From Halorubrum sp. BV1 (lineage in GTDB: Archaea; Halobacteriota; Halobacteria; Halobacteriales; Haloferacaceae), in contig NZ_JQKV01000001.1 of NCBI RefSeq assembly GCF_000746205.1, positions 670,814 to 734,813 of the forward strand: a DNA stretch of 64,000 nucleotides. The letters are read 5' to 3'. Both the position numbers and the translations under genes were made by a program. Under the pieces are notes generated by a model. It was not told where the DNA came from. It worked only from the letters and a program-made list of their open reading frames with translations, and did no database searches. How positions within the stretch are numbered: position 1 is the stretch's first letter; every line of letters begins with the position of its first letter. Of the stretch, positions 18,021 through 26,803 are shown one piece after another.

Positions 18021-18704
18021 ATGTATCTGATCGTCGTGGGTGCGGGCGACATCGGGACACCGCTCGTCGATCTCGCGACCGACAGCGGCAACGAGGTCGT
18101 CGTCATCGAGCGCGACGAGGAACGGGCCGAGCGAGCGTCGAGGCAGTACGACTGTCTCGTGCTCAACGACGACGCGACCTCGAAAGAGACGCTACAGGAC
18201 GCCGGAGCCGACCGGGCGGACGCGCTCATCTCGACGACGGATCAGGACGCGACGAACATCATGGTCTGTCTACTGGCCCAAGAGCTGTCGATCCCGAACA
18301 TCGTTTCGGTCGTTCACAACCCCGAACACATGAGCGTGTTCGAACAGATCGGCGTCAACACGATGCAGAATCCACAGAGCCTGATCGCGGAGTATCTCTA
18401 CCGAGCCGTGAGTCGTCCGTCGGTCATCGATTTCATGCACATCGGCGAGGAGGCGGAGGTGTTCGAGATCACCGTCGGGCCAGACGCGCCGATCGCCGGC
18501 AAGACGCTTCGGGAGGCGGACGAGGCGGATCTCATCGGCGGCCAAACCTTGATCGTCGCCGTCGAGCGGGACAGTGAGGAGACCCCAATTACGCCGCGTG
18601 GAACCACACGCATCGAGGCTGGCGATCTGCTCACGGTCTACTCGGGGATCGGTGTAACCCCGGAGGTGACGGACATCTTTGGTCATGTGGAGAACCACGC
18701 CTGA
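18021..18704 (+). CDS. TrkA-type potassium regulatory protein (single RCK)
   Basis: 227 aa: one RCK-N Rossmann domain (MYLIVVGAGDIGTPLVDLA, with an Asp/Glu-rich VVVIERDEER strand end for NAD binding) and one RCK-C domain (GKTLREADEADLIGG). It is half the size of the other TrkA and would work as a multimer. It ends 1 nt before the ATG of the third trkH, so the pair is an operon and presumably a dedicated complex. Confidence 0.9.
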   Translation: MYLIVVGAGDIGTPLVDLATDSGNEVVVIERDEERAERASRQYDCLVLNDDATSKETLQDAGADRADALISTTDQDATNIMVCLLAQELSIPNIVSVVHNPEHMSVFEQIGVNTMQNPQSLIAEYLYRAVSRPSVIDFMHIGEEAEVFEITVGPDAPIAGKTLREADEADLIGGQTLIVAVERDSEETPITPRGTTRIEAGDLLTVYSGIGVTPEVTDIFGHVENHA

Positions 18705-18705
18705 G

Positions 18706-20403
18706 ATGACCGGTCCGAACGGCGGCCGGCTCCCGTCTGATCTGGGAATCATCGCCCGTGACATCGGCTCGCTCCTCCTGATGGAGTCCGGGCTGATGAC
18801 GGTCTCCGTCGTCGTCGCCCTCGCATTTAGTGAACTCTACGCCGCACTTGGTTTCCTCCTTGCGGGTGGTCTGACGGCGCTCGTCGGCGGGGTCGCCTAT
18901 CGCCGGTTCGCCGACGCCCCGGAGCCGAAGATGAAACACGGTATGGTCATCGCGGCTGGCGGGTGGCTCATGGTCGCGGTGTTCGGTGCGCTTCCTCTGT
19001 TTCTCACGGCGTGGGCGACGCCACCGGCCGCGATGGACGCGTTCGTCCCTGCCGCCGCGGACACGGCTTCGTGGGAACCGATCGAAGTCGGCGGAACCAC
19101 GACGCTCTCCAGTCTCGGATACTTCCGTGACCCGCTCCACGCCTTCTTCGAAAGCATGAGCGGATGGACCGGAAGCGGACTGACGATGGCGGTCCACGAG
19201 CCATCGCTGCCGCGGGCGGTCCAGTGGTGGCGGTCGTTCATTCAGTGGGTCGGCGGCGTCGGCGTCATCGTCCTCACCGTCTCTATTCTCTCGCGGCCCG
19301 GCAGCGGGAGTTACGCGCTCTACCGGAGCGAGGCCAGAGAGCAGAAGATCCACCCGAGCGTCGTCTCGACGGTCCGGACGGTCTGGAAGCTCGTCGTCGG
19401 ATACACGCTTTTGGCCTTTTTGCTGTTGTTCGTTTCAATCTCCGCAAGCGGGAGCGCGTACGCCGAGTCACTCTCTCTCGGCGAAACCGCTTGGCAGGCG
19501 CTCAACCACGCCATGACGGGACTCACGACGGGCGGATTCTCCGTCACGGACAACTCGATCGCGACGTACGGCTCTCCGTTAGTCGAGGCGGCGTTGGTGC
19601 CGATCATGACCCTCGGCGCGATCGCCTTCCCCGTCCACTTCGTGGTGCTCCGGGACCGGAGCCTCCACGAACTGGCCGCGGACCTCCAGACACGGTGGCT
19701 GTTCGCGCTGCTCGGAGTCGGCGTGGTGATCCTCTCGATACAGAACGCCGCATCCGTCCAGGCGGCACCGGGAGCGTTCGCGACGGGATCGTTCCTTCCG
19801 GTTTCCGGCCCGATACTCGACGGAGCGCAGCTCGACGCCGTTCGGGACTCGACGTTTCAGTGGGTCAGCGCTCTGACCTGCACGGGGTTCCAGTCGGCCC
19901 CGATAGGCCGGTGGGTCGCCGGCGCGAAGGTGCTCGTCGTCGGCGCGATGGTCCTCGGCGGTGCCGCCGGGTCAACCGTGGGCGGAATCAAGGTCATCCG
20001 TGGATACACGGTCGCACGCGGTATCGCCTGGCAGTTCTCCCGCGTGTTTCTGCCGAAGAGCGCGGTCGTCACCGGGCGTCTCGGCGATCGGACGCTGGAC
20101 CGCGAAACGATGGAACGTGAGTTCGGCGAAGCCGCCATCGTCACTCTGCTGTGGATCGTCGCCCTCGTTGTCGGGAGCGTCGTTCTCGTCAACGTCGCCG
20201 CCCCGGAGTTCGGCTACGCCGACGCGCTGTTCGAAGTCGCCAGCGCACAGGGGAACGTCGGGCTCTCCACGGGAATCACCGGGCCGTCGATGTCGCCGCT
20301 GGCCGAGGGGATGTTCGTCTTCAACATGTGGATCGGGCGGCTCGAGATTATTCCGGTGCTGGTGTTCGTTCGGGCCGGAATCTGGGGGTTGAACCCTCGC
20401 TGA
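18706..20403 (+). CDS. trkH: Potassium uptake channel subunit TrkH (copy 3, divergent)
   Basis: 565 aa. The ATG at 18706 follows the trkA stop by 1 nt; an in-frame ATG inside trkA (18685) is less likely. Filter loops read SGWTGSGLT, TGLTTGGFS, SALTCTGFQS and SAQGNVGLST, and the gating loop GGAAGSTVGGIK. The first loop (TGSG) and fourth loop (GNVGL) differ from copies 1 and 2, so this is a separate TrkH subfamily that may differ in ion selectivity or affinity. Confidence 0.9.
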   Translation: MTGPNGGRLPSDLGIIARDIGSLLLMESGLMTVSVVVALAFSELYAALGFLLAGGLTALVGGVAYRRFADAPEPKMKHGMVIAAGGWLMVAVFGALPLFLTAWATPPAAMDAFVPAAADTASWEPIEVGGTTTLSSLGYFRDPLHAFFESMSGWTGSGLTMAVHEPSLPRAVQWWRSFIQWVGGVGVIVLTVSILSRPGSGSYALYRSEAREQKIHPSVVSTVRTVWKLVVGYTLLAFLLLFVSISASGSAYAESLSLGETAWQALNHAMTGLTTGGFSVTDNSIATYGSPLVEAALVPIMTLGAIAFPVHFVVLRDRSLHELAADLQTRWLFALLGVGVVILSIQNAASVQAAPGAFATGSFLPVSGPILDGAQLDAVRDSTFQWVSALTCTGFQSAPIGRWVAGAKVLVVGAMVLGGAAGSTVGGIKVIRGYTVARGIAWQFSRVFLPKSAVVTGRLGDRTLDRETMEREFGEAAIVTLLWIVALVVGSVVLVNVAAPEFGYADALFEVASAQGNVGLSTGITGPSMSPLAEGMFVFNMWIGRLEIIPVLVFVRAGIWGLNPR

Positions 20404-20430
20404 CACGCGTCAGCGGATCGACCGCCACCC

Positions 20431-20787
20431 TCACTCGTCGTCGGTCCGAACCGCTCCCATGAACGACCAGTGCGGCGCGTGGCTCCCGTCCGGTCGCGGC
20501 TCGTCGATGACGTGGTAGAGGTATGGCCCGTGCGGGCAGTCGGCACAGCCGTCCGCACAGCGGGTCTGTTTTACGACCTCGGTGTAGCCGTCGTGTTCGG
20601 TGACCCGGAGGATGTCATCGCCGGGTTCTGGTTCGATCGGTGAGTCCGTCTCGCCGTGAGATCGGAGCAGTTCCTGCGCGTGGACGATCGTCGCGCGGAG
20701 TTCGGATGGAGACAGCTCGCGTAGGTCGGCAGCGAGCCCGCTGGGAAGTCCCTCCGGTGGCGTCGGACCGTCTGTCGGGTCAGTCAT
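20431..20787 (-). CDS. Conserved haloarchaeal protein with a Cys-rich (CxxxCxxC) motif
   Basis: 118 aa, function not recognised. An acidic N-terminal part with a helical segment (LSPSELRATIVHAQELL) is followed by a compact domain containing TRCADGCADCPHGPYLYHVIDE. The three cysteines and nearby His could bind zinc or another metal. A clean TATA element (ATTATATG on the minus strand, about 20808-20816) is 25 nt upstream of the ATG at 20787. Convergent with trkH copy 3. Confidence 0.7.
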   Translation of the reverse strand: MTDPTDGPTPPEGLPSGLAADLRELSPSELRATIVHAQELLRSHGETDSPIEPEPGDDILRVTEHDGYTEVVKQTRCADGCADCPHGPYLYHVIDEPRPDGSHAPHWSFMGAVRTDDE

Positions 20788-20991
20788 GGTCGGTCGTTCG
20801 CATCGGGGTCATATAATCGATCCGCGTATCGCCGCACACCGGCAAAGAGACGAGTCACGCGTGGGTGACATTGCGTGCGGGTGGAATGTGCGCCGACACA
20901 GTGTGTCCGTCGATCCGCAGAGTGAAAACGACGATAGGCTCCGAAGCGGCTCGGTGTCACGTAGGCTCGTTCGGCGGTGACGAACGGCAGT

Positions 20992-21237
20992 TTATGCGGG
21001 GTCCGCGCTCACCGGCTGCGCCGTCTCGGCGCGCCACGCGTTCCCGCGGCGACCCTCGCGTGCGAGTTCGACCCTGACGACCGTGCCGGCGTCGAGGTCG
21101 GAGAGCGCGGACTCCACCTCCGAGTCGCCGTATTCGACGACGTGAACGGTGCTGTTCCGCGGGTGCTCGCGGAGCGTCGTCGTTCCGTGGTCGTTGCACG
21201 GTTCCACCACCGTGTACGTGCCGGAACGGTCAGCCAT
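20992..21237 (-). CDS. Conserved haloarchaeal small protein, function unknown
   Basis: 81 aa. A compact beta-rich sequence (TYTVVEPCNDHGTTTLREHP, TVHVVEYGDSEVE, GTVVRVELARE) has the look of a small haloarchaeal DUF7999-type protein. The ATG at 21237 is preferred over the GTG just before it. No partner gene on the same strand. The 200-bp gap on its far side (20788-20991) shows no gene. Confidence 0.6.
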   Translation of the reverse strand: MADRSGTYTVVEPCNDHGTTTLREHPRNSTVHVVEYGDSEVESALSDLDAGTVVRVELAREGRRGNAWRAETAQPVSADPA

Positions 21238-21339
21238 CACCCGATGTTCGTGTCGTATCGCAATAACGTTTGCTGCGGTGGCACCATCCGCGTCGAGCGG
21301 GAACGGGGCGCTTTACTCGTCGCACCGACAACGGCGGGC

Positions 21340-22101
21340 ATGACCGAGACGGACATCCCCGAGGATCACCCGCGATACGCGTCGCTCGTGACGCGCCACC
21401 GTATCGAGGCGGGCGTCGAGGCGGGTATCACCTCGAAGCAGGGACTCATCGCGCAGGGGCGCGGCGAGGCGTTCGATTACCTCCTCGGCGAGCGGACCGT
21501 GCCGAGTGCGGACGCCGCCGCCCGCGCCGCCGCGGCCGCGCTCCTTGCGGCGGATCACCCGGTGATATCGGTGAACGGAAACGTCGCGGCGCTCGTGCCG
21601 GGAGAGACCGTCGAACTCGCCGCGGTCGTCGACGCGGATCTGGAAGTGAACCTCTTCAACCACACCGACGAGCGAGTGCGCCGGATCGCGGCCCACCTCC
21701 GCGATCACGGCGCGGACGAGGTGAAGGGGCTGGCCGCGGACGGCGAGATCCCCGGTCTGTCACACGCTCGCGGGACCGTCGACGCCGACGGCATCGAGTC
21801 GGCTGACGTGGTCGTCGTTCCCTTGGAGGACGGCGACCGCGCGGCGGCGCTCGACGAGATGGGGAAAACCGAGATCGTGATCGATCTCAATCCGGGAAGC
21901 CGGTCGCCGCAGACCGCGAGCGTGCCGATCATCGACAACCTGATCCGCGCCGTGCCGAACGTCACCGCGCACGCTCGCGACCTCGCAGACGCCGACGACG
22001 CGGAACTGGAGGCGATAGTCGATCGCTTCGACGCCGACGCGGCGCTCGCCGACGCGGAGGCCGCGATCCGCGACGGGGACTTCGGTGCCGACGCGGCGTG
22101 A
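21340..22101 (+). CDS. 4-phosphopantoate--beta-alanine ligase (phosphopantothenate synthetase)
   Basis: 253 aa archaeal PPS, which joins 4-phosphopantoate and beta-alanine with ATP to give 4-phosphopantothenate in the archaeal CoA pathway. Diagnostic segments: HPRYASLVTRHRI, GLIAQGRGEAFDYLLGE, PVISVNGNVAAL, VNLFNHTDERV and IVIDLNPGSRSPQTA followed by the IIDNLIRAVPN element. The ATG at 21340 is preceded by a TTTACT box at about -28. Longer upstream frames are spurious. Confidence 0.92.
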   Translation: MTETDIPEDHPRYASLVTRHRIEAGVEAGITSKQGLIAQGRGEAFDYLLGERTVPSADAAARAAAAALLAADHPVISVNGNVAALVPGETVELAAVVDADLEVNLFNHTDERVRRIAAHLRDHGADEVKGLAADGEIPGLSHARGTVDADGIESADVVVVPLEDGDRAAALDEMGKTEIVIDLNPGSRSPQTASVPIIDNLIRAVPNVTAHARDLADADDAELEAIVDRFDADAALADAEAAIRDGDFGADAA

Positions 22102-22206
22102 TCGTCGGAATCGGCCGGAGTGAGGCGAAGACAGACTGTCACGAACATTCACTCGGAGTCGACTCAACCGTGTGGCTTTTTCCGCCTCTGCGTCGAACCG
22201 AGCGGT

Positions 22207-23964
22207 ATGCGAAACGCCAAGATCGTCTGTACGATCGGTCCCGCCTCGGACGATAGGGACACGATCCGCGACCTCGCCGCGGCGGGGATGTCCGTCGTCC
22301 GACTGAACGCCAGCCACGGAACGACGGACCACAGAGAGACCGTTATCGAGCGCGCCCGCGCCGTGGACGCCGAGATCGACGACCCGCTCGCGGTGATGGT
22401 CGATCTGAAAGGGCCAGAGGTCCGGACCGCCGAGATCGACGAGCCGATCACGATCGTCGAGGGGTCGACGGTGACGTTCGTCGAGGCCGACGACGCCACG
22501 CCCGACCGGATCGGTCTCACTCACTCGATCGCGGCCGCGGGACCGGGCGACACCGTGCTCCTCGACGACGGCCGAATCGAGTGCCGCGTCGACGGCGTCG
22601 ACGGCGAGTCGGTGACCGCGACCGTCGTCTCCGGCGGGGATCTCGGCTCCCGAAAGGGTGTGAACCTCCCGGGCGTCGCCATCGACGTCGACCTGATCAC
22701 GCCCGAAGACGAGGCCGAACTCGACTTGGCGGCGCGGACCGACGCCGACTTCGTCGCGGCCTCGTTCGTGCGCGACGCCGACGACGTCTACACGATCGCC
22801 GACGAGCTCGAGGCCCGCGGCGGCGACGACATCCCGATCGTCGCCAAGATCGAACGCGCCGGGGCGGTGGAGAACCTCGAAGGGATAGTCGACGCCGCAG
22901 ACGGCGTGATGGTCGCGCGCGGCGACCTCGGCGTGGAGTGTCCGCTCGAAGACGTGCCCGTGATCCAAAAGCGGATCATCCGGACGTGCGTCAACCAGGG
23001 CGTCCCCGTGATCACCGCGACCGAGATGCTCGACTCGATGGTCGCCTCGCGGCGGCCGACCCGCGCCGAGGCCTCGGACGTCGCGAACGCTGTCCTCGAC
23101 GGAACGGACGCGGTGATGCTCTCCGGCGAGACCGCGATCGGCGACGACCCGGTCAACGTCGTCGAGACGATGGACCGGATCGTCCGGCAGGTCGAGGGGA
23201 GCAACGAGTACGCAGAGACGCGAGAACAGCGCGTCCCGACCGCGGACGAGGGGTCTCGAACCGAGGCGCTGGCGCGCTCCGCGCGCTACCTCGCCCGCGA
23301 CATCGGCGCGTCGACGATCGTCGCGGTCTCCGAGTCCGGCTTCACGGCGCGCAAGACCGCGATGTTCCGTCCCGGCGTCCCGGTGGTCGCGACGACTCCG
23401 GACGACCGGATCCGCCGCCAGCTCGCGCTCACATGGGGCGTCCGTCCGGTGTTGAGCGAGTACGCCCACGACATGGAGACGATCCTCGATAACGCGGTCG
23501 ACGCCGCGCTCGACACGGGCGGTGCCGAGTCGGGCGACACGCTCGTCGTCCTCTCCGGGATGTTGACCGAGTTCGAGGGGACGAACACGACGAACACCCT
23601 CAAGGTCCACGTCGCGGCCGAGACGCTCGTGACCGGGAAGGCGGTCGTCAGCGGACACACGGCGGCTCCCGTGTACCGCGTCACAGACGGCGCGCTCGAC
23701 GAGGTTCCAAGCGGGTCGATCGTCGCGCTCGGACCCGGATTCGAGGGGGAGTTCACGGGAGGCCTCGATGCGATCGCCGGCATCATCGACGCCCGCGAGG
23801 GGATGACCGGCTACCCGGCCGTGGTCGCCCGCGAACTCGGGGTCCCGATGGTCTCCGGCGCGACGCTGCCGGAGCGCGTCGCCGACGGCGAGACGGTCAC
23901 CGTCGACGGCGAGCGCGGTATCGTCTACGACGGCGACGTGATCGCGGCGGCACGGAGCCGGTAA
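22207..23964 (+). CDS. pyk: Pyruvate kinase
   Basis: 585 aa glycolytic enzyme (phosphoenolpyruvate + ADP to pyruvate + ATP). N-terminal TIM barrel with KIVCTIGPAS, RLNASHG, the catalytic-lysine region IVAKIERAGAV, and GDLGVE. The C-terminal allosteric domain begins near residue 350. A further C-terminal PEP-utiliser mobile-domain-like extension (residues about 480-585) is present, as in Bacillus pyruvate kinases. The position equivalent to the phosphohistidine motif (TSHAA) reads TGYPA, so the extension cannot be a phosphocarrier. Start at 22207 matches the family N-terminus. Confidence 0.95.
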   Translation: MRNAKIVCTIGPASDDRDTIRDLAAAGMSVVRLNASHGTTDHRETVIERARAVDAEIDDPLAVMVDLKGPEVRTAEIDEPITIVEGSTVTFVEADDATPDRIGLTHSIAAAGPGDTVLLDDGRIECRVDGVDGESVTATVVSGGDLGSRKGVNLPGVAIDVDLITPEDEAELDLAARTDADFVAASFVRDADDVYTIADELEARGGDDIPIVAKIERAGAVENLEGIVDAADGVMVARGDLGVECPLEDVPVIQKRIIRTCVNQGVPVITATEMLDSMVASRRPTRAEASDVANAVLDGTDAVMLSGETAIGDDPVNVVETMDRIVRQVEGSNEYAETREQRVPTADEGSRTEALARSARYLARDIGASTIVAVSESGFTARKTAMFRPGVPVVATTPDDRIRRQLALTWGVRPVLSEYAHDMETILDNAVDAALDTGGAESGDTLVVLSGMLTEFEGTNTTNTLKVHVAAETLVTGKAVVSGHTAAPVYRVTDGALDEVPSGSIVALGPGFEGEFTGGLDAIAGIIDAREGMTGYPAVVARELGVPMVSGATLPERVADGETVTVDGERGIVYDGDVIAAARSR

Positions 23965-24045
23965 CGGAGCCGGTCACGAACGCGGTCACGGCCGGCGTCT
24001 CCCGCCGCCCGCCAGTCATTTACTATCGCCTCGCGTAGCGTGGGT

Positions 24046-24282
24046 ATGAGCCGCGAGGACCGCGACAACGTTCGGAGCCGGGCAAACGAGGCGCGCGAGG
24101 GCGACGAAGACGAGAGTCAGTGGCGGTTCTCCGTCGACGAGGTCGGACCGAACGGAGTCACCGAAGACACGCACACGCCCGCGGACGAGCCGATAGAGCC
24201 CGGGACGATAGACCTCGAAAACGCCGTCTTCGTCGCGCTCGGCGTGGCACTGACCGTCGGGGTCTTCGTGCTCGGCTTCTGA
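24046..24282 (+). CDS. Small haloarchaeal single-TM protein (DUF7312-like)
   Basis: 78 aa: a charged soluble part (SREDRDNVRSRANEAREGDEDE) plus one C-terminal hydrophobic segment (AVFVALGVALTVGVFVLGF), suggesting a tail-anchored protein. TTTACTAT at 24018-24025 sits about 25 nt upstream of the ATG at 24046. Function unknown. Confidence 0.7.
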   Translation: MSREDRDNVRSRANEAREGDEDESQWRFSVDEVGPNGVTEDTHTPADEPIEPGTIDLENAVFVALGVALTVGVFVLGF

Positions 24283-24309
24283 CGGTCGCACCCGGCTTCT
24301 GACGGTCGC
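24273..24309 (+). repeat. 17-bp direct repeat over the end of the DUF7312-like gene
   Basis: CGGCTTCTGACGGTCGC occurs at 24273-24289, containing the stop codon, and again at 24293-24309. The 20-bp period indicates a tandem duplication of the gene end. Confidence 0.9.
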
Positions 24310-24407
24310 CTCGCCCGCTCGTTTGGCTCCGGCCGCGAGGCGGTCGTGCGGGGACGGCCTCGGCGTCCCGCACCACCACTTATGCCGACGCAGCCGTACG
24401 TCCGGAC

Positions 24408-25061
24408 ATGAACGCGCTCGCGCAGTCGGGGCTTTTTGCCCCCGAGACCCTCCCGCTCCTGTTGTTGACGGCCGGGCTGTTGCTCTCGATGGCGGAGGCG
24501 ATCGCTCCGGGGGCGAACTTCATCGTCGTCGGCATCGCGCTCATCGGAGCCGGCCTCGGCGGCCTCCTCCTGGCGAGCGTCGGTGTCGCGGGCGCGGGGC
24601 TCGCGATCGTCATGGCGCTTCTGACGCTCGGGTTCGGCGCGGCCGCCTTCTACGGCTACCGCGAGTTCGACCTGTACGGCGGGAAGGGTCAACAGCAGAC
24701 GACCGACAGCGACTCGCTGAAGGGGAAGACCGGCACCGTCACGGAGGAGGTCACGGCCGCGGGCGGCGAGGTGAAACTCGCCGGCGGCGGATTCAACCCG
24801 TACTACTCCGCGCGAGCCATCGAGGGGACGATCGCGGAGGGCGAAGAGGTGATGGTCGTCGACCCCGGCGGCGGCAACGTGGTTACCGTGGAGTCGATGG
24901 GATACGTCGAAGACGACATCGACAGGCAGCTCGCGGCCGACCGCGCCCGGAAGAAAGCGGACGATGGCGTCGACAGCGAGGGTGAGGCGGACCACGAGAC
25001 GGAGGCGGACCGCGGGACGGAGGCGGACCACGAGACAGAGGCGGGGGTCGACCGCGAATGA
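24408..25061 (+). CDS. NfeD-family membrane protein
   Basis: 217 aa. Several N-terminal hydrophobic segments (residues about 12-75) are followed by a small OB-fold domain (LKGKTGTVTEEV, GEEVMVVDPGGGNVVTVE), the layout of short NfeD proteins that partner membrane SPFH/stomatin proteases. No SPFH gene is adjacent. The C-terminus has an acidic repeat (DHETEADRGTEADHETEA). A promoter-like ACTTATG lies about 28 nt before the ATG. The stop overlaps the next gene by 4 nt (ATGA). Confidence 0.85.
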   Translation: MNALAQSGLFAPETLPLLLLTAGLLLSMAEAIAPGANFIVVGIALIGAGLGGLLLASVGVAGAGLAIVMALLTLGFGAAAFYGYREFDLYGGKGQQQTTDSDSLKGKTGTVTEEVTAAGGEVKLAGGGFNPYYSARAIEGTIAEGEEVMVVDPGGGNVVTVESMGYVEDDIDRQLAADRARKKADDGVDSEGEADHETEADRGTEADHETEAGVDRE

Positions 25062-26206
25062 GTGACCTCGTCGACCTGACGGAGCGGCTGGTCGCGATAC
25101 CGTCACACGAGGACGAGACCGCCGCCGGCGACGCGATCGAGTCGTGGCTCCGCGCGGAGACGGACGCCCGCGTCGAGCGCGACGCCGTCGGCAACGTGCT
25201 CGCGTACAGGGAGCCGCCGGGAGGGTCCGGTCGGGCGGGCAGCGAGACGCTCGCGCTGGTCGGCCACCACGACGTGGTTCCGCCCGCCGAGCGGCAGACG
25301 GTCGGCGCGGGGACGGACGGCGAGTACGTCGTCGAGCGCAGCGACGGTCGGCTCCGCGGCCGTGGCACGGCGGACATGAAGGGGTCGCTCGCGGCCTGCC
25401 TGCTCGCGTTCCGGGACGCGACGCCGCCGCCGGGGCGGACGCTCGCCGTCGCCTCGTTCGCCGGCGAAGAAGAGGGCGGAACGGGGGCGAGACACGCGAT
25501 AGCGGAGGGGTTCGCCCCGGACCGCGCGGTCGTCGCCGAGGGGTCGACCGGCTACTCTGCGCCCGGCGTCACGGACGTCGCCGTCGCGCACAAGGGGCGG
25601 CGCGCGTCGACGCTCGTCGCCAGCGGCACCGCGGCGCACGCCTCGGAGCCCGAGGCGGGCGAGAACGCGGTCTATCGGGCGAGCGACGCGATCGACGTCG
25701 TCCGCGACCTGGACGCGCCGAGCGCGACCGTCTTCGGCGAGTCGGTCACGGGGTCGCTGGCAGTCACGATCGTCGAGGGGGGCGAGACGTGGAACGTGAT
25801 CCCGGAGCGGTGTGCGGTCACGATCGACGAGCGGACGGTCCCCGACGACCGGGCCGACCTCGGTCGGGTTGAGGCGGCCGTGACGGGCGTGGAGTGGACC
25901 GTCGATCAGGATCTCCCGCCGATGGCCTGCGAGGACGCCGACTTCGCGGACGCGGCGCTCTCGGTTGCCCGCGAGGTGCACGAGGCCGGCGGCCGCGGGA
26001 GCGCCGATCGCGACCCCGGCGCGCCGGAACACGTTGTGAAGCCCCACGCGACCGACGCCGGGTGGCTCGCCGAGGCGGGCACCGCCTGTCTCGTCTGCGG
26101 GGCCGCAGAACCCGGCGAGGCGCACACCGACACGGAGAGCGTCGGGATCGACGTGCTGGAGCGGTGTCGGCGGATCTACCGCGGGATCTGCGAGCGGGAG
26201 GCGTGA
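25058..26206 (+). CDS. M20-family metallopeptidase/deacylase (ArgE/DapE-like)
   Basis: 382 aa zinc-dependent hydrolase. Metal and catalytic residues are visible in GHHDVVPP (first His/Asp), RGTADMKGS (bridging Asp) and AGEEEGG (catalytic Glu pair). A later HATDAGW and a C-terminal AHTDTESV His complete the site. The middle lid domain (HKGRRASTLVASGTAAHASEP) is typical. The substrate (N-acyl amino acid, dipeptide or succinyl-diaminopimelate analogue) cannot be assigned. It overlaps nfeD by 4 nt. Confidence 0.85.
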   Translation: MSDLVDLTERLVAIPSHEDETAAGDAIESWLRAETDARVERDAVGNVLAYREPPGGSGRAGSETLALVGHHDVVPPAERQTVGAGTDGEYVVERSDGRLRGRGTADMKGSLAACLLAFRDATPPPGRTLAVASFAGEEEGGTGARHAIAEGFAPDRAVVAEGSTGYSAPGVTDVAVAHKGRRASTLVASGTAAHASEPEAGENAVYRASDAIDVVRDLDAPSATVFGESVTGSLAVTIVEGGETWNVIPERCAVTIDERTVPDDRADLGRVEAAVTGVEWTVDQDLPPMACEDADFADAALSVAREVHEAGGRGSADRDPGAPEHVVKPHATDAGWLAEAGTACLVCGAAEPGEAHTDTESVGIDVLERCRRIYRGICEREA

Positions 26207-26233
26207 GGCGTCGACTGCGCGGGAGGCGTGAGG
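26194..26233 (+). repeat. 15-bp direct repeat over the end of the M20 gene
   Basis: GCGGGAGGCGTGAGG appears at 26194-26208 (spanning the M20 stop codon) and at 26219-26233. It is a 25-bp-period duplication of the gene end. Confidence 0.85.
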
Positions 26234-26338
26234 GCGGCAGCACACGGTGCGAGTAGACAGCAGCGCACAGGCGGGGCGGCGGAGGTGACGACTCGGACCC
26301 GCGACGTGACGCACCCGAGCGACGCGGTATGGAAGGGG

Positions 26339-26345
26339 TTTTATG
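26339..26345 (+). promoter_or_regulatory. TATA box of the rpl39e operon
   Basis: TTTTATG is about 28 nt upstream of the ATG of rpl39e. It is the likely promoter for rpl39e-rpl31e-tif6. Confidence 0.6.
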
Positions 26346-26370
26346 CGCTCCGCGGAAACGTGGGGCTACT

Positions 26371-26523
26371 ATGGGAGACAAATCGAAGGCTCAAAAGAAG
26401 CGTCTGGCGAAGGCGGAGCGCCAGAACACCCGCGTCCCGGCGTGGGTCATGATGAAGACCGACATGAACGTCACGCGAAACCCCAAGCGGCGCAACTGGC
26501 GTCGGAACGACCTGGACGAGTAA
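26371..26523 (+). CDS. rpl39e: 50S ribosomal protein L39e
   Basis: 50 aa, very basic ([33 protein letters not shown]), matching L39e along its whole length. It lines the nascent-peptide exit tunnel of the archaeal/eukaryal large subunit. First gene of the ribosomal operon, and its stop directly abuts the ATG of rpl31e. A longer in-frame ATG at 26329 lies upstream of the promoter and is rejected. Confidence 0.96.
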
Positions 26524-26802
26524 ATGTCGACGAGTGATTTCGAGGAGCGCGTCGTCACCGTCCCGCTCCGCGACGCCAACGACAAGCCCGTACAGGAGCG
26601 CGCCGACTTCGCCATGAAGATCGTCCGCGAACACCTCGCACAGCACTTCTCCGTCGACGAGGCGGACGTCGTGCTCGACACCTCCGTCAACGAGGCGGTC
26701 TGGGCGAACGGCCGGCAGAACCCGCCGAGCAAGGTCCGCGTCCGCGCGGCCCGCTTCGTCGAGGACGGCGAGCCCGTCGTCGAAGCCGAATACGCCGAGT
26801 AG
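26524..26802 (+). CDS. rpl31e: 50S ribosomal protein L31e
   Basis: 92 aa L31e (SDFEERVVTVPLRDA, IVREHLAQHF, NPPSKVRVRAARF), located near the exit tunnel. It starts at the base after the rpl39e stop and is followed after 1 nt by tif6. The rpl39e-rpl31e-tif6 order is a conserved archaeal arrangement. Confidence 0.97.
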   Translation: MSTSDFEERVVTVPLRDANDKPVQERADFAMKIVREHLAQHFSVDEADVVLDTSVNEAVWANGRQNPPSKVRVRAARFVEDGEPVVEAEYAE

Positions 26803-26803
26803 C

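Noticed and set aside
21760..23658. Long antisense reading frame opposite pyruvate kinase
   Set aside because: High GC removes stop codons from the antisense frame; the predicted protein has no family resemblance and pyk is certain.
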